From the NCBI GenBank assembly GCA_021613375.1, contig CM038705.1, positions 9,571,095 to 9,635,094 on the forward strand: a stretch of 64,000 bases of DNA, in the 5' to 3' direction. Both the position numbers and the translations under genes were made by a program. The DNA is from Megaleporinus macrocephalus (lineage: Eukaryota; Chordata; Actinopteri; Characiformes; Anostomidae). The stretch's first letter is position 1; every line of letters begins with the position of its first letter. Under the pieces are notes generated by a model, which saw nothing but the letters and a program-made list of their open reading frames with translations, ran no database searches and was not told the DNA's origin. Shown piece after piece: positions 21,296-33,408 of this stretch.

Positions 21296-21413
21296 CGCTA
21301 AACCAGAAAGGACTTGTTTTAAGAGCCTTCGAGCGTCTGAGACTGAAAGCATGTATTGACTTTAAGCCCTGGACAACAGAGGATGACTACATCTTTGTGG
21401 AAGAGCTAGGAGG
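21296..21413 (+). pseudogene. Meprin exon 6 homologue, copy B
   Basis: 118 nt; codes LNQKGLVLRAFERLRLKACI and DFKPWTTEDDYIF. Donor GTGCGG, acceptor TTTCAG. Confidence 0.88.
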
Positions 21414-22609
21414 GTGCGGTGAATTCTATTCCATAGGTCTATGCAATCGTATTAGCTATTATATTCTGGTATTATTACTCCACTTATTATTACTACACAG
21501 CTATAGACTAAATCATGGGATACAAAATCTATCATTTAATAATGTTCCGAAAATTAAAACTTTAGTGGATCTTAACAGTTAAGTGTTGAGTAACAATAAA
21601 GTAATGCCCTTTGTAAGGATTTGAACCAAGACAACAGAATGAAGCCCTTAAAAATATTAGCTAACCGGTATTATTGTAGGATCTTATGTGCTTTGATGTA
21701 TACAAATACATGATTTAATGTCAGTCAACATGAAAAGTAAAATATACATTATTCAGATTTAAATTAACCTCCAAAACATTGTATTTTACACCATTATATT
21801 AATGAAAGTGGGCTATCAGTAACACATCATTGGATTTGGAATATCTCAGATACGTCTAAAGGTGCAATTTTGTATATATTCTTTCTTAATTTTGTATATT
21901 ATATTCTATATCATATTTTTATATTGCTTTCGTTTGTGTCATTTATACTTTGTTGGATGTTTAACATAAGACCTAAGTTTAGTATTACGCAAAACAAACA
22001 AAAATTACCTCAATATTTTATATATTCCCAGAGGCTTTAACAGAAACCCAAAATTAAATACATATCGCACTGAATTGCAATCAAGATGCAGTTGTACTAC
22101 ATTTTACTGTCTGGTGCTTTAAATGTGTCAAATCAAAACATGGTATAATCATTGTATTTCAGTCTAAACAGGGCAGAATTGGTGCCATGACAAAACATAA
22201 TTCCAACCGCAGCCAAAGAAAGAATAACTGGCAGATTTGTTAAGGATGGTCTTATGAAGAAACAAAAAGCACATCATCTAATAGCACAAACAATAATCTG
22301 ATTGAATTCGATAGCTATGAGGTCATCTGCAAACCTTTTTTTAAGCAAATGTGTCTGGTCTTGATGTCTTGTGAGATCCACATCTTAAAGACTACACAGT
22401 AATGATTCGACCAAGTGGCATCCTTAACAGTGGCTTCTGGTTTGACACTGCATGGAGAGGACATGAGTTTGTGTTCCCTCTGGGACAAAGTTATTCTTTA
22501 ATCACTTTAAGGCACGTTTGTCATCTTTATTTCATTCAAATACCCATATTTATCACTTTTGGTTCGGCTTCTTGCTGTAATGATGCCTCCAAAAGTTGTT
22601 AAATAGACC

Positions 22610-25270
22610 GAACCCACTGCTCTCTTGCTCTGACCCCCTTGTCTGGCGATCTAACACGAGCCATCATTGTCAGAATGCATCATGTTTTACAAAAGGCCAG
22701 AGCTGCAGCGCAATATGACGATCGTAGTATAACAAGACTATACAGTCAAAGTTGCCAAGGCTCAAGCAGCTTTTATACAATTTACAAATTTCCGTTACTC
22801 TTCACCAATTTGGATATTCAACTTATGGAAACAGCTACGTGCTTTGGAAAATGTGAAGTACTGTCTCCTTTTCTCTATATAACTCATGGAGATAAGCCAC
22901 CAATCTATTTCCAAGTGATTTTATTATTGAAACACCAACTTAGTTTACTGTTGTGCTGTGAATTATTTTGCTCTTTTGATCATTTTCTTTCTAATATAAG
23001 AAGAGAACTGCTTGTGCAGTGCCCGATACAAGCTTTTGTTTCATTCTGCATTAATTCTAAGTCTAGAGGAGTGGCGATCCAGATTAAAAGAATGATCCAA
23101 TTTACCCCTGATGACATTTCTGTAGATGAAGATGGTAGATATTTGATTGTTTGGGGTTCCTTACTTAATACTCCAGTGCTAATGGTAAACATATATCCTC
23201 CCAATATGGATGACCCAACATTCATGCAAAACCTTGTCTCTTCTATTCCATCTCTAAATACTTATTTACTGATTATGAATGGTGACATGAAATGCACTAT
23301 TGATCTGCCTCTGCATTAGTCAAATCCTCGTAGATTAACTCCATCTTTAATGTCCCGGGTCATTTCTATTGTCAATCCTTAGAGGTTCTACAATATTTGT
23401 TTTATTCACACATTATTTTCTTGTGGATAGTGCCCTCATTTCCCAAATTACGTTTTCTGATTATCATTTAATGGTTAGTTTGAATATAAATTTAAAAACT
23501 GGCATTCCTCTTCACCAATTTGGAGATTCAACTCACTATTGCTATCAAACCATGCATTTTATACATTTATTTCTTTTTGTATATATGATTTTATTGCTAT
23601 TAACCGGACTGAGTCTATTTCTCCTTCTTTGGGGAATCTCCTTCTTTGGGAATCACTCAAAGCCTACTTGCATGGTCAAATATTTTGTATATGGCACATT
23701 TGAATAAATTAATATAAAAAATAAAATAGAAAACTAATTCATGATTTATTTAACAAAATTATAGAGTTGAATTACAGAGCACTATTACACTAACCTCTAC
23801 TCAAGCCTCGCCTCGACCTGCAGACCAAATTTGATCTTTTCACAACCTCTGATGCAGAAAGGTTACATATTACGAATATGGTGATGAACCATCTAGGCTT
23901 CTGGCTCATCATTTAAAGAGACCGTCCACATCCTGGTCGATACCACAAATTATTGATATTAGGGTAAACTTGAATGAAATCTTTAAATCTTTGTATTCCA
24001 ACCAGTATATGTCTGAGATTAAGTCTGATGACACTGATATCAAAACTGTGATCAAAACTGCACAGTCCATCTCAGGAGCAGCCTTCCCCTCACTGCGGAA
24101 CATCTACCACACCAGGGTCACCAGGAGGGCCCACAACATAATCAGGGACAGTTCATACCCCCAGCACACACTCTTCACACTTTTACCTTCAGGTAGACGT
24201 TACAGGGGTGTGAAGTCTAGGACCAGTTTCTACTCACAGGCCATCAGGCTTGTGAACACCTCACGCACTACCTCTCTAACCTCTCCTTTCTGAACTGGTT
24301 TTAACTGGTCTGGTTTTAACTGCACATTACACTCACTGTACTTCTGTTTACATACAATACTGTTTACATTCACTACTCGCACAAAACATTATTGTTTACA
24401 TTTGTTACTGTAACTTGCACTTTATGGCTGCTGCTCTTCATACTTGCACATAAAAGCACATGTAACTTTTATTTTGTATTTTTTAACTATATAAAAAATA
24501 CTTTTATTTACTTCAACTTATATTATTATACTAACTGTATATTTTGTATATATTTTTGTTATCTTTGTCTATTGGTGAATGGAGGAACAGCAAAGTAAGA
24601 ATTTCATTGTACAGTGTAACGGTCTGTTCTGCTGTGCATATGACAATAAAACTCTTTAATATGTCCTTGTTTTTTAAATCTGACTCTTCCTATAGTAGAT
24701 CTGAAAATTGTTGATGGTCTTGATTTACTCATAAGTTTAGATGAAATTACACACTCTATTAAAGCTATGCAAACTAATAAAGCTCCTGGTCCAGACGGCA
24801 TTTCCACTGAATTAGAAAAAAAAAAAATGTATGGACAAACTAGCAACTCTTTTCAGTTTATGACAAAGCTCTACCTTCTAGTTATTTTCCCTTAACCATG
24901 ACCCAAGCTTCTATATCTCTGATTCTAAAGAAAGACATAGATCCTAATCTTTGTGCTTCATACAGACCCCTCTCTCTTAAACGTAGACCTTAAATGTAAA
25001 GCTTTAGTGATTCGTTTGGAAAAAAGTACTTCCTGAGATGATCTCACAGGATCAGAATGGCTTTATCAGATGACAAACTTTTTTTTTCAATGTTCATATG
25101 CTTTTAAATACCATCTACACTGAACACTAACACTCTGCTCCTGAAGTATTTATATGTTTTGATGCAGAGAAGGCTTTTGACAGAGTTAAGTAGCATTATC
25201 TTTTTTGTGTTTTACATAAATTTGGTTTTGGAGACAACTTCATATCCTGGATTAGACTGCTGTATAAATC
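22610..25270 (+). mobile_element. L1-type LINE relic
   Basis: In order on the plus strand: an ORF1 C-terminal piece (TRAIIVRMHHVLQKARAAAQ, 22,650-22,715); an ORF2 endonuclease piece (GVAIQIKRMIQF at about 23,070, YLLIMNGDMKC, the GDFNC-like motif, near 23,270); the linker; and after a nested LINE insertion, reverse transcriptase from about 24,680 (LISLDEITHSIKAMQTNKAP then GPDGIS) through SYRPLSL near 24,960 to about 25,250. Frameshifts and stops are frequent. The 5' portion is shared with arm 1. Confidence 0.8.
23967..24665 (+). mobile_element. LINE 3' end nested in L1
   Basis: Codes the C-terminal motif LPSGRRYRGVKSRTSFYSQA and IRLVNTS of a jockey-superfamily LINE, then a long AT-rich 3' UTR ending with a block that starts GTACAGTGTAACGGTCTGTT and an AATAAAA signal. 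The 3' UTR recurs at 40,140-40,345. The L1 reverse transcriptase resumes immediately after, which supports insertion into the L1. Confidence 0.8.
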
Positions 25271-25279
25271 CCCTTAACT

Positions 25280-27951
25280 TGTTGTGGACAGCAGGCGACT
25301 GCACGGCATAAGAACACCACGCTGAAGTTCGGTCAGCTGAGTGACGCTGGAGCCACAGGACGCTAAGCTAACCACTCAGCCTTGCACTGTCTCTCTTCTC
25401 CCTGCTCTGCTTCCTCTTCTCCTCTCCTCTCTCATAGGGGACTGAGCCGCTCTCCCGGAAGCTCCTGAAGCCACTCCCCAAGGAGCTCCTGAAGCCGCCA
25501 CCTGGTTGTGTGTTGCCTGGGACCCCCGCTAACTGTGCTCTGACTGTGAGTCACCGCTGAAGGTCTCCGGGAACTCTGAGGGAAGCCTGGGAACCTGTGC
25601 TGCTCACTACACTTTTGATTATTTGCTCCCATTTTCCTTCTTATTTTTGTGTAGAAAAGACTGAATAAATAGATTGGTACCCAGGTCCCGCATTGAAGCC
25701 ATGATGCACCTGGCTCACCACCAGCCAATGGGGGGCACCTGGCTCACCACCAGCCAATGGGGGGGCACCTGGCTACCCAGGTCCCGCATTGAAGCCGTGA
25801 TGCACCTGGCTCACCACCAGCCAAGGGGGGGCACCTGGCTCACCACCAGCCAAGGGGGGGCACCTGGCTCAGGAGAACATGCTGGTGCGGATACTACCAC
25901 GGTTTTACTGGCCCTCCATTCGTGGCGAGGTAAAAAACTTCTGCCAGCATTGCTGGAGGTGCCAGCTCACTTCCCCAAAGAGGCCACCACCAGCTCCCCT
26001 CATCCCTCTCCCCATCATTGGAGTCCCTTACGAGCAGGTCCAGATGGACATCTTCAAGCTGCTCCCTAAGGCCGGCTATTTAGCCGAGTGGGGATCCCTA
26101 AGGACATCATAATGGACAGGACACTCCCTTTGTCTCCAAGCTCATGGCAGACCTCTGTGGGCTCCTCCAGAATAAGCACCTCCACACCTCCATCTATCAC
26201 CCCCAGACAGACAGACTGGTCGAGATCTTTAACCAAATACTCAAACGCATGCACCGCAAAGTAATTGCACAGGACAGGTGGGACTGGGTCCTGTAATCTC
26301 GCAGGCCTCGGGGTCTTCTTGATGTGGTTAAAGAGGCATGGGAACAACAGCCATTCCTGTACAGCTTATTCATAGCATAAGTAGAAGAAATGCAATAGCG
26401 AATAGATGCGGTAGCTCCCATCGTTTGTGAGCACGTTGAGAAAGCCCAGCGAGCCCAACAACAGGCCTACAACCGGTGGGCTGAGCCCAGAGAATTCCGC
26501 CCTGGCAATCATGTCCTGGTCTTGGTCCCCATGGCTACATGTAACTTCCTGACAACCTGGCAGGGGCCCTACACGGTCAAAGGAGAAGGTAGAACCAGTT
26601 AATTACCACTTGGAACAGCTGGATAAAAGGAAACCCTTTCAAACCTGCTTAAAAATCGATTGAACCTAACCCCATGCTCTCAGGTTTTGCATCCATAGAC
26701 CCCCCTACCAGGTCCATGATTCAGTGGAGAGAAGACCTCAACCCCCCCAAACACCAGGAGGTTACATTGTGGAACAAATAGTGGAACAGTTCTGGGATGT
26801 TTTCTCCTCTACTCTTGGCCCGTGTCTGTAGAGGACAATGGTGTCATTCAGGCATCCAACAGCCCCTGGTTAAGTTAAACAAGGGTTTGCAGTTTGATTC
26901 GTACCCTCTCCCTCCAAGGGATACTGGTAGGTGGCGCTCACCCCGGAGGGCCATCCCAGGATGGCCTTTTCATCCCCATCTGGCCACTGGCATTACCGGG
27001 TTTTCCCTTTCGGCCGCAATGGAGTGCCCACCACCTTTCAGCATCTCATGGATCTGGTCCGACAGACGCTCCAGTTATTTGTCCATCCCAGGCCACCAAA
27101 ACCATCTTTCGGGGAACTCGAAGGACACCCCGTCGGGGCGTGTCCCACCAGGTGGCGCCAAAGTCGCGAGCGGCAATCCCCCCGCAGCAGCAAAGAAGCG
27201 GGCGCCTCTCTCCCTGTGAGCGCCACTTCCCTTGAGCGTGCCACTACACCAGGTGGCACCGGATGCCACCGCTGATCCTGCTGCCGCTTCCCTGGAGGCC
27301 AGCGCTGTTCCCGCAGCCGCACCATGGCTCCCGCCGCTGCGGTTCTCGCTGCCGCCTCCGCAGGCGACCCTCCCCCTGAACTCCCCTCTATCCCGCCAAG
27401 CGCCACGGGTAGCCCCCATGGTGTTCCCCGCCCTGTTGGTGCCCTTCCTTTTCCTTTGGCCCTGTCTTGTTTCTTGTGTGTTGTCTCTTGTTCTTTGCGT
27501 TTCTTAGGTTCGGGTTTTGTCGTCTTGTCTTGTGTGTGTTTAGCGTCGTTGCCGTCCTTTTTTCTTCTTCCTTGTTGTTCTCGTCCTCCTCCTTTTTTTC
27601 GTTGTCCATTTTCTGCTGCTTTTTCCTCCTCCTTGTTTTTTCGTGGCGTCCTCCTCCCTGTTTTTTTGCTGTCCTTATCCTTCCTTTCCTTCTTGGTGTC
27701 CTCCTCCTTTTGCCTTTTTTTGTGTGTCCCTCCTCCTTTCCTGTTGTTGTTTGTGTTTTTCAGACCTCACCCCCTCACACCTGCAACCCATCAGCGGAGG
27801 GGTATATAACCTCCCAACTGTGGGGCGTGTCATTGTTTGTGTTTGAAGTTTGTGTTAGGACTACTCTGCTGTTCGTACTGCAGATATTTGTGTTGTTTAT
27901 TCACTGCTCTAATAAAATTTGGCACATGGATCAAAACCGGATCCTTACAGT
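25280..27951 (+). mobile_element. Ty3/Gypsy relic with integrase upstream of RT (Gmr1-like order)
   Basis: From 25,880 the frame reads RILPRFYWPSIRGEVKNFC and a CXXC-type HHCC pair (FCQHCWRCQL), then in broken frames the integrase core (GIPKDIIMD near 26,092; TPRQTD-like near 26,200) and the integrase C-terminus with a tail REFRPGNHVLVLVP (26,493-26,530). Downstream, not upstream, comes an RT N-terminal linker (FWDVFSSTLG near 26,790) and RT codons RVFPFGRNGVPTTFQHLMDL (about 27,000-27,060). This integrase-before-RT order is known from Gmr1-like elements of deuterostomes. The RT is cut off at about 27,090, and a Pro-rich, then pyrimidine-rich tail leads to an LTR with TATATAA (27,802) and AATAAAA (27,911), ending CCTTACA at about 27,951. 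Many frameshifts. Confidence 0.75.
25684..25875 (+). repeat. ~30-bp tandem repeat inside the Gypsy integrase zinc-finger region
   Basis: Units of CACCTGGCTCACCACCAGCC plus a G-run are repeated about five times, with a larger repeated block beginning CCCAGGTCCCGCATTGAAGC. The codons (LAHHQPMGGTW) resemble the His-Pro-Met-Gly-Gly-His part of an integrase H2C2 domain, amplified in place. Confidence 0.75.
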
Positions 27952-28369
27952 TAGCCAAATTGGTAAATTAGCTAAAATGATAAAGCCAGCTATACAGTGG
28001 TTTCCAGTGGTGAAAAAAGATCATTTGTCACAAAATAAATCCTACTTGTTTGATCTGTAGTTGAGGGCATAAACATTAAGTAATTATGTTCTCTATCAGA
28101 TTCAGCATGTCTATTAATGAGATGCCTCACCAAGCTAGACATGTTGACTCCCTCAGTCTGCGTAGGATTTAACTACGTTTTGAACAAAGAGTGCAATTAC
28201 CCCCCTGTAGCACTTTGAGACAACCAACAGGAAATACAGCTCTCAATTAAACTACATTTTCTGTATATAAGAAATTAGTTTTTTAAAAGAATGTTAGATT
28301 TCTTTGGTGAGGAAAGGTGCCCACAAATAAAACTTTGTCTTAGAAATCTCTAAATCTTCCCTCTGCTGT
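27952..28369. other. No gene seen
   Basis: AT-rich sequence between the Gypsy LTR and the exon 11 scrap. It is probably residual meprin intron. Confidence 0.4.
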
Positions 28370-28405
28370 GGGAATTAGACTGACCAGCTCAACATCTGGA
28401 TCAGT
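28370..28405 (+). pseudogene. Meprin exon 11 scrap, copy B
   Basis: 36 nt matching intact exon 11 at about 55,493-55,528 with a few differences, including CAGCTCAACATCTGGATCAG, which codes QLNIWI of the MAM domain. The sequence diverges on both sides. Confidence 0.65.
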
Positions 28406-30342
28406 TTCGCACTGTTTTGCACAGGTAACTTTAAGTGTTGCACAGCGCGCACTTACGGTGTTGCCAGGTGACATGAAGAAGACATGATTTGATAAAGCAG
28501 ATTACAAAATAGAGAAAGACAGAGTATAAGGAGAGACAAACAGAAGAGATGGGCCAGAGACAACCATACACAGCGTCCAAAGTCTACAGTAAACCCGAAC
28601 TAGCTGAGGGAGCCGTTACTGAGCGTCAACCTGAAGAAAGATGTGGCTGAAGTTAGCTTCTTATGTGAATTCCGCCTTTCCAGAACGTTACTTCTATACT
28701 ATTTAAGGTGGAACGGAGAATTCAAATAAGAAACTAACTTCAGAAAGCAAGCAACTGAGCTTTCCCAGTAAACTGATAGCGAGTCTGAGTTTTATGGTAA
28801 GCCCTAGCTGAGCACCACATCAGTGTCTAAGCATCTGAGCAGAAACAGTCAGTCTACACGTCCAGTCCACAGATTGAACACACTAACGCTAAAATCAGTG
28901 TGCTGGTGAGTTGAGATGAGGGGTATTAAAGCGTGAATGTTGTGGTTACATGTAATGGCTAGTTAAAGAAAGTGTGATGGCGAGTTATGTCCGTAAATGT
29001 GATTTATTCACATAAGCTCTTTGATCATAGTTACAAACACACACTCAAAACAACATACACCCCTCACACACCCTCTTTTTCTCACAGTGATGCATAAAAT
29101 ACACAGTAAACTAAACATCAGGTGGTGTTTGTAGCTATTTGTAACTTAAGGCGCATCAAATCTATTACAGCAAGATTATTCAGTTCAGTTTGTTTGCAGT
29201 AAGTGGGTCAGCAAGTGTAGGACAAGCTACAGCTTCAGTACAGTCTTGTGAACTTACAGTATGATATATAAGTCTAGTAATAAATATCATTAAGAGTAAT
29301 TATTCAAATATTTTCTTTAAAACTGTACTATATGCAATTTAAGCTATAAAACATTAAAATTATTTTATCTTATTTTTACTATTGGTCATTAATAATATAT
29401 ATATATTTTTTTTATCCGAATACTCGATTACTAAACTAATCGATAGCTGCGGCCCTAGTTCAGTCAAATGGGTATAAGACTCAAATTCTCCCCCTGTGGC
29501 CATTGTGCAATAGGCTGTTATACCCATCCATTGTTTAAATCTTCCACCTAATTTTACTGGTTCAAAATGTTGATCAAACCCAGTTTTTTCACCTGTTCAG
29601 TTAAATGTAACTTCTTAACCACTCTACACAATATTGTTAAGGCCAGACTAGTCCATTCATTCAAATTATTGCTAATTGTTCTGTCTACGCTACTTTTTCC
29701 AAGTAATGAAATCTGTGTTATTTCATAGGTTTTCAACTGGGCTTCATACTCATACAACAAGCAAGGGATCTAAGTTGTGCAACTGTATAATAATCCAATA
29801 AACATGGGCGTGCTCTTCCTTCTTTTTCTTTAGGAAATTGCAATGTCCTATACCTGATCCTTGGTCTTCTAGCATTCCAAATAAATCTTGATATCCATTT
29901 ATTCCATTTCCAAAATTGACATTTTGAAATATCAATTGGAAGTGATTGAAAAAGGTATAGCAGACGTGAGAGAATATTTAAATTTTATAACTTCTATTCA
30001 ATTAGTCATATCTAGAGGCAATACTGACCTTTTATTGAAGTCTGATTTTATTGTTTTATTTACGGGGCCGTAAATAAATGTAAATGATCTAAGGTCAGGC
30101 TCTCTGGTGGACCTTTTGTAAAAAGTAAACTCCCGTTTCTAATTTTAGTTTAGAACTGCTTTAGTGTTTTAAGTCTGGTCAGCTGAAGTTGCAGTTGCAT
30201 TCATGAACAATACTAGCTACAAAACAATGCCAAACAGCTTATACTGAGTTTCACTTATGGCTCTCATGTATGCTCTTAATTATGTCACCTTATTATCAAC
30301 ATTAGATGAATTTATCACCATCATCATCATCATCATGGCATT

Positions 30343-30383
<41 letters not shown>

Positions 30384-30960
30384 CACCCGTCGAGTCCCAG
30401 TTTGTCATGACGCTGCTTCATACTTACTGCTTCAACTAAACTAATGTCCTGTTCCTGCTCTCTCTGTCCCTTAGTTACCCTCCCATACCTCCTGCTGCAC
30501 TTTGTCTGTGCTGTTGTAATATCCAGGGTGCCTGCTAGGCTACCCTAGGCCACCAGAGGGAGACAGAGAAAGGAGGCTGGCTGATTAGGCATGATTCATG
30601 TTAGCTGGCCGCTGCCAGTACTGAACAGAATTCCTTTTAATTGGTTAAGCAAACACACACACTAGCTGATGAGGATAAAAGAGGGTACAACATATAACGA
30701 GTTTCAACTTTCCAGATCTCTCTCATCTCTCATATGATACAAACATATAGATACTGAGTGAGTTAGTGAGGTATAGTTGGTCAGTTTATTAAGTTGGTAA
30801 TTTATTTAGATCAGGCCAGGTCTATTAGGTTTATCCATCTAAGCAGCAGGATTTATCATGACAGCACTATAATATGTGGATTATTACTACAGCTTATTCT
30901 TGTTGATAACATTTGCATAATGACTTATTTCTCTTATCTGTCTTATCTCCTCTCTTTCAG
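28406..30960. other. No complete gene; probable intron remnants of copy B
   Basis: I see no further meprin exons. It contains an AT-rich stretch at 29,250-29,450 and a (CT)n(CA)n run at about 30,340-30,382. Short open frames show no recognised similarity. Confidence 0.5.
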
Positions 30961-31051
30961 TAAATGCTGGGACATCTTTTGTTCTGGAGCTGATATTCTG
31001 CATCCTTCTGTCGTCCTCCTGCTGACTTTGGTTCTACTGGTAGTGAATTAG
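30961..31051 (+). pseudogene. Meprin last exon, copy B (intact reading frame)
   Basis: 91 nt, the same length as intact exon 17, after a clean TTTCAG acceptor. Codes KCWDIFCSGADILHPSVVLL, then a hydrophobic run and stop. Downstream sequence also resembles that after 60,438. The frame is undamaged, so it may have been lost recently or still be spliced to something. Confidence 0.85.
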
Positions 31052-33006
31052 CAGCCAAATCAGCACAACAGCATGGTGCCCCTAATGTTTATCACAATCC
31101 TTTGATCATTATGTACCAATCATCTGATGAATTATATGATTCTGATTGTTTTGTGGGATTCTAATCACAACCTTCTTTCATTTACCAATCAGCTATATCA
31201 GGGGTATTTAGTTCAGTCAGAGGAGAGTTCCTCAGGCCAAGGTCCGGACCGTCACCATTTCTAACTTGTGTTCTGATTTAGTGGTGTATCCTGTTTACGG
31301 AAGTATCCTAGTATCAGCATCTTATACCATCAGCTACTGAAACACCAACACATCACACATACCGTTCAGTATATTTACTGTTTAAATGCTGAACTAAATA
31401 AATTATTTATAAACTTCTAATGAATGTTTTTTCCTCACTTCAAGTAAAAACAAGGGTGACTTTTGAAAAAAAGTGCATCTTAAAGTATTTATTCATAGAA
31501 AGAGTAAATAAAATGTGCATCTTCTTGTTAACTCATGTTTTTTGTGATTTGATATTGACATATAGGAGGCTTTTTATTACTGATGTAATAAAAAAGGTAG
31601 TAGAATTTAATTTTAGGCACCCAAACAATAATTCTCAGATGGGCATGTATATTTATAAAAAGGTGGAGCTTAAGGTTTAAGATTTATAACCTTTCCTGTC
31701 TAATTCCATCAGCACATTTTAAATAATTGTTCAAAGCAATGTGAGTTTTTATTTTGTTATTTCATTTTATACTACAATACTTTGACTTATTGGTGTACTA
31801 CCTCACAGAAAGCTTTAACACAGGTTAATACTTTCTTATTTTAGTGGAATATTAAGGGTTTTATGCAGTGCTTTCAACCTACTCCAGTTTGAATCACTGA
31901 ACCATCTGTTTTCCTATATAAGTGTAACATATATATGAATTTTACTAAATTAATCATTTTTGCTGGCTTATTAATATACAACTAATGACCCATATTTTAC
32001 ATTAAAGATTATCACCACTAAATATATATATATAAATAAACTGTGTGGTCAAAAATGTATTGAGTGAAACCAATGACATTACCAAAAACAATATATACAC
32101 AAATCTCAACTCAAGTTGGAACAGTATGTAAAATACAAATAAAAAGAAGCAGTGATATGCAAATCCACTAATATTTGACACTGACTTAGGCAAAACATTA
32201 CATTGACAACATATTTAATAATTCACCTTATGAACTTTACTTTTTTACTTTAACCAATTTATGGCCATTTTAAAGTGATTGCTAGAGCTACAGGAAAGAG
32301 GAGAAATTTAAGATAAGGAATGTTGTGGAAACATATATATCTTTTCTGTGATAACATAGTCAAAGTTATCCCATAAATTGTTTCCTCTTTTTCTTCCAGG
32401 AAGAGGGAGAGCCATATTGAGTTTTTCAAAACTCCTTCTAATCTATTTATGTCTGACGCCCCATGCTTTCCTTAATCCACGTGGGCTTTTGGTTGGTCCT
32501 GTATTTCTGATAGATTTCACAACATCATATCTGGCCAGTCAAAGATGACCCTCATGAATTTTCAATATGTTGTGCTGCAAAAGATTGGGGATTACAATTC
32601 TTGATATAAAAGTATTAATGGCTCGTCTGATATTACAAATTTTATTGTTAAAAAAGTTTCAACTAACCCCATTCAGGAGCCATATATGTAGGTTACTCTA
32701 CTAGTTTGTCTATTATATGGAAAAGTATTTTATTATTGTTTATGTTATTGTTGATAATGCTGGAGCAGAAGCATTATCTAGCTTTGCTCATTTTTATATT
32801 ATCATCATGCAGCTCATCTTTCAAGACTTCTTTGTTAATACAAAGCTTGGTTTTCTGCTTTTATAACAGCTACTAGGCCACAATTACTACGCTGCCTAGG
32901 AGATTAAGAGAATTTGTAGTCTAGTCTAGTCTAGTTATTAAATCTAAGGGTTCACTTACTTTCCCCACCAGCACTATGAATGCTTTACTGGTGTGCACAA
33001 GACAAT
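31052..33006. other. No gene seen
   Basis: AT-rich sequence. No coding similarity recognised on either strand. Confidence 0.5.
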
Positions 33007-33405
33007 GGGTCTGTCTTAAAACCTAGTGAGTGTGTAAGTAGGCTGTCTAGGTAGGCAGCTGTTTAGGTAGCAGCGTTCTGTCTGACATCTCTCCTCATAA
33101 AACAGATTACTGAGACCAGTAATAAAATACTGGTTTATGTGGTTGTATAATAAGAAACACCAGAATCGAAATAACTTCACAAATAACGACTTTACTGCTC
33201 GTAGATTTGCCTGCGTTGCATCATGGGATTGCCTTAGCAGCTGAGGAAGCATTCGATGCTTCCTTAAAATCAGGCCAAAACAAGGTGACTCAGTAGACAG
33301 CATGTTTAAGGTATGTAAGAATTGGGACAGCCTACATGTCGGGAGCGCATACTATGACGTAAAATGCTGTCTATGTAGACCCTCACTAGGTTTTGAGACA
33401 CACCC
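33007..33405. mobile_element. MITE with terminal inverted repeats
   Basis: The left end GGGTCTGTCTTAAAACCTAG and the right end (complement GGGTGTGTCTCAAAACCTAG) are near-perfect inverted repeats. The flanks carry a 3-bp aat on both sides, as expected for PIF/Harbinger-type insertions. About 399 bp with no coding capacity. Superfamily assignment is tentative. Confidence 0.75.
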
Positions 33406-33408
33406 AAT

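Larger units (their letters stand above)
20205..23865 (+). repeat. Inverted segmental duplication, arm 2
   Basis: Plus-strand partner of arm 1 (2,772-9,903). It begins in non-coding meprin intron sequence, runs through exons 4-6 and their introns, and enters an L1. It lacks the three insertions seen in arm 1 and so shows the older arrangement. Confidence 0.85.
20987..31051 (+). pseudogene. Meprin-like gene copy B, dismembered
   Basis: On the plus strand are homologues of meprin exon 4 (20,987-21,018), exon 5 (21,124-21,211), exon 6 (21,296-21,413), a scrap of exon 11 (28,370-28,405) and the last exon (30,961-31,051). Exons 4-6 and the last keep the same lengths as in the intact gene (32, 88, 118 and 91 nt), open frames and splice sites. 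Between exon 6 and exon 11 lie an L1, a LINE and a Gypsy relic (about 22.6-27.95 kb). The zinc-site, MAM and MATH exons are gone apart from the scrap. Treating all pieces as one former gene is inference from order, strand and spacing. Confidence 0.7.

Noticed and set aside
25432..25728. Minus-strand open frame before the Gypsy integrase
   Set aside because: Unrecognised and antisense to the retroelement leader; no supporting signals.
27324..28060. Hydrophobic open frames resembling membrane proteins
   Set aside because: T-rich retroelement tail leading into an LTR; codes long Phe/Leu/Ser runs by composition only.
30340..30382. Possible regulatory (CT)n(CA)n tract
   Set aside because: Simple microsatellite with no associated gene start.
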